Part shown: piece after piece, positions 48,626 through 57,856 of the stretch | Position numbering within the stretch: the first letter of the stretch is position 1 | How the letters are laid out: the number at the start of each line of letters is the position of its first letter | NCBI GenBank assembly: GCA_037903475.1 | Contig: JBAJFG010000004.1 | Location: forward strand, 1,859,001 to 1,923,000 | Direction: 5' to 3' | Length of the DNA stretch: 64,000 nt | DNA from: Ancylostoma caninum | Lineage: Eukaryota > Nematoda > Chromadorea > Rhabditida > Ancylostomatidae | Program-made: the position numbers and the translations under genes | Notes under the pieces: model-generated | Seen by the model: only the letters and a program-made list of their open reading frames with translations | Told to the model about the DNA's origin: nothing | Databases searched by the model: none

Positions 48626-48917
48626 TTAAACGCCAAAGTCATTCACGAAGAAAATTTGCATGCCTTCACTTTCAGAGCTTTGATTTGATAATCGCTCGCT
48701 ACCAGCACGTTCGTCTTCTTCTGACACTTCTGATGATGAACTACTCGACAATGAATCTTCTCCTGAAGATTTGATATTGCAGAAGTGGTGCTGAAAAATG
48801 GCATTAAAACAAGTATGCAAAAGCAACGGTACCTTGCAATACTCGAAGAATGCGCTTTTTCGACATCCCATCCAGTTCGTCTGAGACGAGGAGAATCACA
48901 TCATCGCGCGAACGACC
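48626..48917 (-). CDS. Candidate gene, last two exons, acidic serine-rich tail
   Basis: On the minus strand, 48917-48833 (GRSRDDVILLVSDELDGMSK..., after acceptor AATTTTTTAG) joins across a 70-base intron (CAAG|GTACCG ... AAATCTTCAG) to 48762-48626, in phase 1. The second exon encodes GEDSLSSSSSSEVSEEDERA and further serine and acidic residues, ending in FFVNDFGV and a stop. Such tails are typical of nuclear or CK2-phosphorylated proteins; the rest is unrecognised. The exon group at 50185-50916 lies upstream on the same strand and could belong to the same gene. A nearer acceptor (TTTTTCAG, 48800) gives a different, shorter ending. Confidence 0.42.
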
Positions 48918-49624
48918 CTAAAAAATTATAATTTGTTACTCAGCAGAGTCTGAGTTAACAATTTAACAGAAAGGATCTACTATCACTTCAAGGGTGTTAG
49001 TTTAAACGACATGAACAAGAATTTAAAATCTTCAGCAAATTATTCAGGGCTTCCTCAAGATATTGGGTTGGGGAATGAGTTCGTGAGGTCTTTCATGGGC
49101 ATAGAAACCACTAATTTCCAAATACATTGTCAACCATATTGAATGGGTTGCATAGCTCCTTTGCTCTTCCACTAATACTGTCAGAGACAGGTCAGCTCCA
49201 TACCTACAAAAAATTGCGTTGTTTGAAACGAGTCAATTTGTAGTCCGCAACCGCAATTCTTTGATAAACTTTATGATGGTTTTATTTATTTATTTATAGC
49301 ATCTGGGTGCGCCAAAACAAAATAAAATACAAGGCGCAAAGTGCGGTGTGGTTAGTAACGCTATGTATCAAACTAAAACAAAGAGTATAAAACTGGAACA
49401 GTTTAGGAAAACAAAGGAAGGTGTAAAAATTCAAGAAATTCGCACTGTAAGATGCGTAGGGCTGATTTACGGTCAACAGCACTCGAACTTCAGTCTTCCC
49501 AACCAGTGACTGGTATTTTACCGATCACTACGATGCGGTTACATCCAGGTAAATGAACGCAGGGAAATTTGCCCCGAGTACACAGACATGCGTGGGAAAT
49601 CTGACTATAGATTTTCGGATGTTA
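48918..49624. other. Intergenic or intron
   Basis: A mariner-like end (TTGGGTTGGGGAATGAGTTCGTG) lies at about 49063-49085, preceded by TA; no partner was found. TTTATTTATTTATTTATAG (about 49282-49300) resembles the A/T-rich tail of a non-LTR element on the minus strand. Confidence 0.35.
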
Positions 49625-51325
49625 CTCAGACACTCGCAGCGTGCGACCCGCGTTTCATTTGCGTGCGAGCCCGCGACCGTCCGGGATTCCGCACGCAAAT
49701 GGCACGCGGCTCGCAGAGTTTAGGCACGCGGGCCGCACGGTAATTAGCGCTATCCATCGAAAAACTACCGCTAGGTGGTACATATTGTCGTATTGTCGCT
49801 TTATTGTGTTTGCATTATTCGGCAGAAGACAAATTATTATAAGGCAACTATTTTTATTGGAAATTAACTAATGGGATAGCTTTCGGCTCTTTTTCAGCCC
49901 TCTAAAGATACAAAATATTCAACCTAACACCAATTATAATCAAAGCACAAAACCAACATAGTCACAACAAATAACATAATCTGTATAATTATTACGCGCA
50001 CACTAAGATCAACAATTGCCAGAGATTGCACACTACAGCACATAAGATACCAAGAAAACAACAACACGGAGCAGAGTGAAAGAATATAACAGCAATAAAA
50101 ATTTTATACAAGTACAAAAACGGTCACTCAGTGAAACGTCGGAGAAGTTGAAGATTGATCATGTTCACTGAAAATCGAGGGTACTTAAGGATCGACAATA
50201 ATACATCCGTTCTTTCCTGAAAACAACTCAATTCAGCTCAATAGAAAAGTGATTCAGTCGAACCGTTATCCAAATATCTTTCAAAAGTAAGTTGTCCGAA
50301 TAGTTCATGCATTCGGTTGTTCTATTAATGGATGAATTTGAACCATTCACTAATAGTAGGTATCGAGAAAGCAGTAAGTACATTCGGACGATTCATTCAT
50401 TCGACTTTGGAAACCAATGACTTCCAAGTTTAATACTCAGCACTGGATTCAAGTAGAAACCGATGACCTTTTATGGCATCATCGTTTTCCATGGTCATCC
50501 TTAGTGTCGTGGAAATTACCTAACAATAAGGCGCCCGACGTGTCATCAGGAAAAGTGCTTGCGGGCATGAACAATGGTTCTAATCTAGGCAAACTGCATA
50601 AGCAGAAGACATGTGAGAAGACTAATGCAACATGTTCAGTATGCAAATTGAATGGTTAAGGTTATTGTATTTCGAATTACTCGAGTTTTTCCAAATAACT
50701 GGATATAACTATGAATACAAAATACCTTGCGATATAGTCATGTCCTTTCATTCCTGTCGTCTTCATGAGAGGATGTACTGCGACTAAAACAAATGTGAAT
50801 GTCAATGAAAAAAAACATGAAGTTTTGTAAAATAAAAATAACTGGTTTAATTTCACCCGAACTTACAGTGCCTATTGCCACCTGGCATGAATACCTTTTG
50901 TTCCTTGGCTATCAAACTACAATCGTCACTTCAGCACAAACTTGCACATATACTGCAAAACGCTTTTATTTACTCTAAGTACGTGAAGAAGAAAACAACG
51001 AAAGTACCAAAAAAAGAACACAGCGAACAAAAAAAAACAGCAATGAAATTTTGCAAAACGATGTGAAACAACGATTTCATATTCACAAATACAATAAATG
51101 AGGCCAATACATGAAAAAAAGAACAAAAAATTCAGGAAAGGTCCGATTCGAACGCAGCGTCCTTTTTGGTTGTGCATTATTTCGTGTGTTGGTTGTTCCA
51201 CGCACTGTTGCACAACTTTTAAAGTACGCGGCTCGCACTGCGCTTAGCCACGCCCACAATTTAAGGCACGCGGCTCGCACGCTCAGCGGTTAAGGAACGC
51301 GGGCCGCACGCTGCAATTGTCTGAG
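49625..51325. mobile_element. TIR-bounded 1.7-kb segment
   Basis: The left end CTCAGACACTCGCAGCGTGC... (49625-49654) matches the right end (51296-51325) inverted at 27 of 30 positions, and TA flanks both (49623-49624, 51326-51327). Next to each end lie GC-rich blocks with repeated GGCACGCGGCTCGCA and CGCGGGCCGCACG words. The interior (49870-51110) is AT-rich and carries an apparent spliced minus-strand gene. It may be a Tc1/mariner-superfamily-like element, or two inverted copies of a shorter MITE that happen to flank a host gene. Confidence 0.5.
50185..50916 (-). CDS. Candidate spliced gene inside the TIR segment
   Basis: Four minus-strand exons join in phase with good signals: 50916-50867 (LIAKEQKVFMPGGNRH, donor GTAAGT), 50783-50726 (AVHPLMKTTGMKGHDYIA, acceptor TTGTTTTAG), 50593-50520 (LPRLEPLFMPASTFPDDTSG..., acceptor CTTATGCAG, donor GTAATT) and 50216-50185 (GKNGCIIVDP and stop, acceptor TTGTTTTCAG). 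The reading frame within each internal exon is the only open one. The N-terminal exon(s) were not found. An alternative donor after GKNGCII (GTCGAT) would link it in phase to the exon at 48917. SGALLLGKNGCIIVD is faintly like an AAA-type strand, but I assign no family. Confidence 0.42.
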
Positions 51326-52029
51326 TAGGTATTCCCTCCCCTAACAATCTAAGGTCAGACTTGCCATGAAATGAATAGAAAGAAATGGTGTAACGGTATT
51401 CAGTTGTTGTTCACTGGTTAGCATCCAGGAAGAAAAAAAACTTTCAGATGCTTCCAGAACACTTCAACGATTCGTAAAATATTTTCGATGATCTTTCCAG
51501 GTACTGGACAGATACTGTTGTGTAGGCGGACCTATGTAGGGACCTATTGATCTGTGATCTGATCCGGAGGACCCGCGTGTATTTGAATCAGGGTCGTTGG
51601 CGGGACGACCCACTCTGTATAAGTCTTCTTAGGTTCATTGTATTGGTTGTTCGTCTGTTCGTCTGTTCGTCCGTTCGTCGCTGTATTTAGTTTCTAAATA
51701 AAACTCTTTTCCCCTCCCCTGTCTTGGTTGGCACGACACTCGTGTGGGTTCACCGAGTACTTGTGTCTTTTCTTCCTTTTCCTCTCAATAACCGGTTGGC
51801 CAGGCTATGACCATAAACCCAGTATAATACCGATTGGCCGAAAGTTTGATAACAAGCTGATTGATGGTTTCTTAGGAATGGCCGTAACCAGAGCTCTTTT
51901 CCAGATAAAAGGAAGATCTCCAAAAAATAGTGAAATATTGGAAACCAGAGAGACAGGAAGACAGAGAACATCAGCACAATTTTTGTATACTATTTGTGGA
52001 ATACCATCATAAGAATCCGAACAAGATGG
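51326..52029. other. Possible solo LTR and intergenic DNA
   Basis: About 51514-51735 looks like a retrotransposon LTR: a TGTTG start, GC-containing body, four GTTCGTC(T/C) repeats (51646-51680) and an AATAAA signal at 51697-51703. No internal coding region, primer-binding site or second copy was seen, so this is tentative. A 94-codon ATG frame follows (51728-52012) without motifs. Confidence 0.3.
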
Positions 52030-52053
52030 TTTTTTATTTATTTATTTATTTAC

Positions 52054-52084
<31 letters not shown>

Positions 52085-52114
52085 CTTAATTATTTATTTA
52101 TTTATTTATTTATA
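52030..52114. repeat. (TTTA)n microsatellite
   Basis: About 20 units of TTTA with occasional C substitutions. It may be the tail of a minus-strand retroelement. Confidence 0.95.
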
Positions 52115-52339
52115 GATACACTCTTGGTGTTCCTTATACAAAAAAAGTAATTCCAGGGCAAGCGAAATCAATCAAGCAAAACCGGTTCAGAAAAAAAAAA
52201 CTAAAAATACTTTGATAGGACACACGAACAGAAGCACAAACAACACTTTTTGAAGCAAAACTTGGAATGTGTTGCTCCTCCAACTATCACGATGCCCTCT
52301 CTGGAATGTAAACACTAATCAAGTCCACTAGGCTAACTA

Positions 52340-52340
<1 letters not shown>

Positions 52341-52370
<30 letters not shown>
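52341..52370. repeat. (CTTT)n microsatellite
   Basis: Seven perfect TTTC units, just beyond the point where the non-LTR element to the right loses recognisable sequence. Confidence 0.95.
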
Positions 52371-52372
<2 letters not shown>

Positions 52373-52933
52373 TTTTGTACTTTCGGAGCTTGCACCATCA
52401 AGACATAGTTAAGGCCGAACAGGACCCTTTTAGTCACTTGAGTACGTAAAACACTCGCTGTGGATCAATAATTACATTGGGACAGCTGTTTGGAACTCTA
52501 TTTAAGTTGCTGAGTGTCGAAGGAATCGATTGCTTTGCTGAACAAAGACATTTGCAAAAAACTGAGCAAAGGTCATAGCCTTATCAATGTCAGTAACGTA
52601 GGCATTGCCAGATCCGTCTTCCAGAAGTAGAAGTTTAGAATAGGCACACCTTTCTGGTGCATTAAAAATAAAAATAAAATAATAAAATAAATGCTTCTTA
52701 ATCTTATGTCTGAGATGGCTATAAAATCTCTTCTTACTGAATTTTGACGTTCTTTATAAGCAATGAATCTGCGAAGATGGTGATCGATATCTACTACAAC
52801 GTTTCTGTAAAGCAGATTCTGTAGAGGATTTTGAGAAGTGTCAAAAATTTTGCTTTTTGTTCCATAGGATTTCGAATGTGCTGAGGATACCTTCGCAGAT
52901 GTGGTTGTCTGAAACGAAATGGAACAGATCTGA

Positions 52934-53720
52934 TCAGACCTTCGTATAATATGACATAAAAGCGATAATAAAGGTCATCACAGGAAACATATTCTTTGAA
53001 TACATGGAACCAGTCCACTTTGGAAAGGTATTCAGACAGCAGCTGATAATTGACACGTCTATAGTCAGGTCTAGGTAGGTAAAAAAAACAGCCTGGTAAG
53101 CCATATCAACCGCAAAACTGATCATATTGTGGTCTGAGTTACTTAATGGGGGAAGAATTTTGACATCATCCACAATATGATGCGAACAAAATACTAAATC
53201 CAAGATAGAAGTGGGTAGCAAAACATTTTGCGTTAGGTTGCAGCCATCCCAAAACTCTGGAAAGCGAGCAGTCGGAGCAGATTTTGGAATATTAGCTGTC
53301 CAATCAACGTCAATATTGAAGTCACCCAGTAGAATCAATCTTATGGGAACTGAGCATAGATCATACAAGCAATCAATTAATTTCTTATTTTCTTCAGCTG
53401 TAGAAGACGGTGGCCGATAGACTTGGACAAACCTAACGGCTTGGCTAGTAACAAAATGCAAAACATCAATACCTAGTATATCGGAAAGAAAATTTTCGGT
53501 CACATGGACGCGGCGAGAGATAAATTTATCTTTAATCAGGAAGCAAACTTCTCCACTTTTATGAGGTTCACAGTCAAGGCGATAAATAGCATATGGCAGG
53601 TCAGACAATACTTCCGAATCTCGTATTCTCGAGTTTAACCAAGTCTCGGTCTAACAGACAACGTCAGGATATTCAATGCAAACATAGAAATGTAGTAACA
53701 TAAACTTATTGACTATGCTA
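52934..53720 (-). pseudogene. Non-LTR endonuclease (EEP) domain, inactivated
   Basis: The minus frame contains TETWLN (catalytic glutamate of the exonuclease-endonuclease-phosphatase fold) near 53645, FVQVYRPPSS, LLGDFNIDVDW (the D-x-N pair) and SNSDHNMISF (the terminal D-H), in the usual order. A TAG immediately precedes TETWL, and a frameshift near 53065 separates this domain from the linker that follows (RVNYQLLSEYLSKVDWF). In intact elements this domain nicks the target DNA to prime reverse transcription. Here the lesions make it non-functional as a single protein. Confidence 0.9.
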
Positions 53721-53769
53721 CGTGACCTGAGTATGATACAGCGGAGCTTAGATGTCGAGCCGTGCGCAA

Positions 53770-54448
53770 CTACTGGTTTTCCGGAGTAGGATTACCACGT
53801 AGCTCAGCAACACGGCTCAATTCGCCTCTGTATACTACCCACTCAAGTTCAGCCTTACCTCTATTCTTTTCCCGTTCCTTCATTCTGAGCTGGTACTCGC
53901 GAGCTCTTTCCGTCATGCTACGATGCACAAAAATGTTGCCATATCCATTATGATATAGAAACCGTGCATTAGAGAGAGCAGTGATCCAGTGTGACCGAGC
54001 GGGTAGAACCACTTTAACCATACGCGGTCTGGATTGTGAGTACTTACCCATGCGGTAAATTACCCTGAGGCGACACTCCAACTTCAAGGCATTCAGGATA
54101 CCTCTAACTTTAGCTTCCATGTCATCCTGGCGATCGCATGGCGCAAGATCATTCGAACATTGGGAACACCTGAGACCTTTCTTCCTCCTCAATTCGTTTC
54201 TTCGATTTCATTCTCGACTTCTTCCTCCTCAATTCAGATTCTTTCGATTTCATTCTCGACTTCAATGTAAGTACTGCTTGATTTTTAACAGGATCAAAGC
54301 TGCGTTCGAGGATGGTGTTAATAATTTCGTCCACAGAGAGTAAATCGAAGTTGATTTCCACTTTACTGTGCTTCGTCTCCAAAACGGGCTTCTTACCTGC
54401 ATTACTCTCGCAAGGCTCACCAATTGAAACCTTTCTTCTTGCTGGCAT
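53770..54448 (-). pseudogene. Non-LTR ORF1 protein, frame-broken
   Basis: ORF1 of CR1-type elements encodes an RNA-binding chaperone. From the ATG at 54446-54448 the frame runs MPARRKVSIGEPCESNAGKK... to a stop near 54149. The continuation is in another frame: a cysteine pair (LRCSQCSNDLAPC), then SRPRMVKVVLPARSHW and IFVHRSMTERAREYQLRMKE, the conserved arginine-rich core of these proteins, ending at 53770. The break coincides with a tandem duplication of about 40 bases (54184-54223 and 54225-54265, both TCCTCCTCAATTC...TCTCGACTTC), which explains the frameshift. Confidence 0.8.
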
Positions 54449-55344
54449 AATCGAACAGGACTCGAGTAAAGCAGTTGCGAAAGACCCAAAAAACCTCTAA
54501 TTGGATCAATCGACGTGGAGATTAGAACACCAAATGCCTCCGAGAAACTGATACATAATTAGAATAACTGTAGGAGATCTGTTTCAAAAAGACATATCGC
54601 ATTTCCTATCATACCAAGTGAAAAGACTGCCTAAGGAAAGAGAAAAGTTGTTAGGAATGTTCAGAAGTTGATAAAATCGAAATGCACAATCAAGACAAAA
54701 GAGAGCACGGGGATCACGAACACTCAGCGCGACCGAATGGATAATGAATATGGAACTGAACAAAATAAGCTGTGTATGGCTGCACTAGACCTACGGAGTC
54801 GGTAGAAGTGAAAATCACCTACATTCTAGTTTTTGTTTGTCATTTTGGTGAGATTTGCGTCCAGAAATCGAACATATCCAGTGTGACACATAGTTAAGAG
54901 TCAGCATCAGTACAGTGATTATTCCTTACATCTAAAGCAACCTTAGCGAATAATCACCCTTATATCCTCCAAACTGAGCGTCCATAACGAGATGCTACTT
55001 GGAGGCCAAAATTGCCCTGTCTAAAGCGGGCATGCCTCTTCTGTGCTGTCTTTCCAGCAGTAAAGGTATTGATAAAGCCATTGATAAATTATTATTAGTA
55101 AAGCTATTGATAAAGCTTGCCAAGTGAGCCACATCTGATCCACGACTGAAGTCGAACAAAAGTCGGCTGAGGAGGAGTTCAATTTTATCAGCTTGGAGGG
55201 TCACATTCCACGCGGTAGAAAACAAGGTACAGAAAGCAATGTGAAACGAGGTTGCAGTGGTTGCAAAGGGCAATTGAAGTGCTACAAAATGGGCTATGAA
55301 GGCAAGTCAGGCAAAGTTCAAATCACTGTGAAAAAAACAAGTTG
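54449..55344. other. No supportable gene
   Basis: The minus frame 54995-55273 lacks motifs. A + frame near 55190-55345 (cysteine- and lysine-rich) runs into the mariner-like end that follows. Confidence 0.4.
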
Positions 55345-55380
55345 AAAAAAAAAACCGCACGAACTTATGTCCCAACCCAA
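55345..55380 (-). mobile_element. Solo mariner-type terminal repeat
   Basis: AAAAAAAAACCGCACGAACT... followed by TATGTCCCAACCCAA and TA is the right end of the same mariner family as the relic at 10466-11013 (inverted: GGTTGGGACATAAGTTCGTG). No matching left end was found within 1.5 kb. Confidence 0.55.
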
Positions 55381-55994
55381 TATATGAATGGCGAATGTCA
55401 AGAATTCTGGTGTAGATTTGTAAAAATGAGCACGTTTGAAATGTGCCTTGTTGAAGCTAATCCTAATCGGATAAGTTTTCTACTGCAACATGTGCGATAG
55501 TCATGGAGACTCAGGTCTCCACACAGTTCGGGAACATACAGCAGAAACAGCCATAAAATTCGAGGTTTTCGAGCAGTTCGCATTTCGTGTACGTTTTTGC
55601 GGATGAGAAACCATATCCGTGCACATTAACAATTGCCGCTAAGTCATCAATTCACACGCCAATTCACTGCTATTACTTCGATTTCTTTGTCGAAGATTGC
55701 ATTTTATTTCACTCTCCTACATTATTCCCCGCGTAAACTTACGAAAACGGCGCTAAGATAGGAAATAAGTGCGATTTTCGTGATCAGCGAATCGAATAAC
55801 CCCCTAAAGTGAGGTCCAGGCTAGAATTTCTGAAGAATGCGAGTTCGATCCTGATTCACCTTTTATAATTCTGTCTTCAACTTACTTCTCGAAATACAAA
55901 TCTCATTCTAATCTCTCATTCTTAGAATGACTACCTTCAACAACGAAATTTTTCATTGCTTGAACTTTGGCGGTGTTCGATGTGTATGTATGTA
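55381..55994. other. No supportable gene
   Basis: Nothing recognised. Confidence 0.4.
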
Positions 55995-56192
55995 CAGGAA
56001 GCTCCAAATGTCCGCAGTCAAGAGGGCGTGGCCACGGCGCGGCTCCTTGATCAGACACAGGCGCTCTCTATGCTGCCTCTGGCTTCTCTGACTCTGCAGC
56101 CAACCAGTGGCAGCATGCCGAGCGCCTGTGTCTCTGTCTAAAGCCGCGTCGTGGCCACGTCCCTCTTGACTGCGGACATTTGGAGCTTCCTG
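55995..56192. mobile_element. MITE with perfect 34-bp TIRs including TA
   Basis: TACAGGAAGCTCCAAATGTC... at 55993-56026 recurs exactly inverted at 56161-56194; TA is the outer dinucleotide on both sides. The inside continues to pair imperfectly (GGCGTGGCCACG, GCGCGGCT, CACAGGCGCTC). A related element is at 57505-57660. Confidence 0.85.
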
Positions 56193-57504
56193 TATATGAC
56201 CGCTTTGCTTTTCGTGCTAAAATATTGACTTCCCTTGTCAGCTAATTGTCTTACGTTAGGCTTCAAAACGAAAAAAAAAATCAAGTAAATGAATGAGCTA
56301 CCTGCAAATAAGGAGGTAACATGCGTACAACATCACTCCATCCTACAAAAGTCACAGCGGTAGAAGCAAGCTTCTCATGATCCGATATCATTGAAGAAAG
56401 TGGAGCTCAAAGAGTAGGTATAAACACTCAGAAGTTCAACAAGAAGCAGAAAGTAATGTACATATTGTTGCTATGAACTAACCAAAAACATCGACACTGT
56501 CAGGCAACGGCGATCGGGAACGAGATCTGTAAAATCAATGGGAATTCAGAGTGGTATTTGGCTGGTTTAGCAATGGAATTGGCTCCACCTCCTTGCAGGT
56601 TTTTGCGAAGATGCAGCATGAGACGATCGCACCTTGAAGAAATAAAACTTAACACGTATGGGAAAAACAGATGGAAAAAGAGAGTTGAAGGGCCACTTCA
56701 TAAGTGGTCGTAGGCTTCACGCTGAAGCCTAAGTTCATATAGTAACCTGGGCCTAAAACAGTGCCCGTCCCCGTAACCACTCTCTTTTCCACAGAACAGA
56801 CCGTCAAAAACACTTCTCAGACGGGTTAAAAGTGGGATAAAAGGCTCTTAAAATATCCTACCTTCTTCTTAGTCATTTCTGAAGATGACGACGAGTTAAG
56901 GCAGCATAGCAGAAGATCCCAACATCTATTCAACTTGACCTGAACTGTTATATAGCAGCTGTTGAGGAAGATCTTTTAGGGGTACTGTCAGTTTTGAAAC
57001 GTTGAAGTTTATGTGTATCTGCGGAACAAGTGTTTTACTTGACGGCTAATCGTGGAGTTGCGGCAGCTGTGGGCAGTTTGAATGATGGTAACTTTACCCC
57101 AAAATGACGAGAAATTCTTCAAGACGGGTGGACTAAACCCGTAAAACCGCATCTTTTGATAGTGCATCGATGGCGCCCCGAAAGTTCAGAGGAGTAAGGG
57201 TTTTTGAGGGGTTGCTGCGAAACAAATTACCGTGTTGGGTGTCGTATATGCACATGAGAAATGTGATCGCACTCCTCGATTCAGGTTTGGTATTTCCGTA
57301 GCAGCTAAAGAGAAACTTCATCGTCACTGAAACCTAGACTTTAGAGCCCATACATTGTTCTCAGTCTTATGGGGTGATTCCAGAACAAATACATCATGAC
57401 ATTTGAGGAACCGTGACAGCCGGTTGCTGCTTCTCGGGTCTAACTACTCGGCCGTACTTTCTGCTCTGAATTGGCCTAACAGCGCCTTTGATTTCCGAAT
57501 GGTA
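56193..57504. other. No supportable gene
   Basis: Short frames only; nothing recognised. Confidence 0.4.
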
Positions 57505-57660
57505 TAGGGAACTCCAAATGTACGCAGACAAGGGTCGGGACCGCGGCGCGGCTCTATTGGGCAGAGACATGGGCGCTTTGCATGCTGAGCGCCTGCGTCT
57601 CTGCCCAAGAGAGCCGCGCCGCGGCCCTGACCCTTGTCTGCGTACGTTTGGAGTTTCGTG
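57505..57660. mobile_element. GC-rich foldback MITE, related to 55995-56192
   Basis: ACTCCAAATGTACGCAGACA... (from 57511) pairs with its inverse ending at 57654 over about 65 bases with few mismatches, including GACCGCGGCGCGGCTCT and GGGCAGAGAC. TA dinucleotides flank it (57503-57504, 57661-57662). The outer ACTCCAAATGT(A/C)CGC motif is shared with the MITE at 55995. Confidence 0.8.
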
Positions 57661-57732
57661 TACCTTCCAGACAAACTTGTTGTTTAATAGCAAAGTTTGG
57701 AAGTCGTTTTGGACAAACCTTACTAATCCCGT

Positions 57733-57856
57733 ATTGAGACACACTACCAAGAGTCTGGACATGCTCAGAGCTTCAGGAGCAACTTGTTTCCACTATTGTT
57801 TCCAAGTTGTTCCTGAAGCTCTGAGCATGTCCAGACTCTTGGTAGTGTGTCTCAAT
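57733..57856. repeat. Near-perfect 54-bp hairpin
   Basis: ATTGAGACACACTACCAAGA... (57733-57786) and 57803-57856 are inverse copies with one mismatch in 54, separated by 16 bases. It is not bounded by a clear target duplication. The transcribed strand would form a very stable hairpin RNA. Confidence 0.9.

Larger units (their letters stand above)
52490..54448 (-). mobile_element. CR1-like non-LTR retrotransposon lacking RT
   Basis: On the minus strand the order is ORF1 (54448-53770), apurinic-type endonuclease (about 53720-53090) and the endonuclease-RT linker (about 53045-52490, including VDWFHVFKEYV and the DGSGNAYVTDIDKAMTFAQF region that normally precedes the RT). The RT domain should follow but the sequence changes to microsatellite and unrelated DNA. 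Loss of the 3' half is unusual, because such elements are normally truncated at the 5' end. Confidence 0.85.

Noticed and set aside
49063..55382. One large mariner between the end-like sequences at 49063 and 55345
   Set aside because: The 6.3-kb distance and the unrelated content make a single element unlikely; treated as separate remnants.
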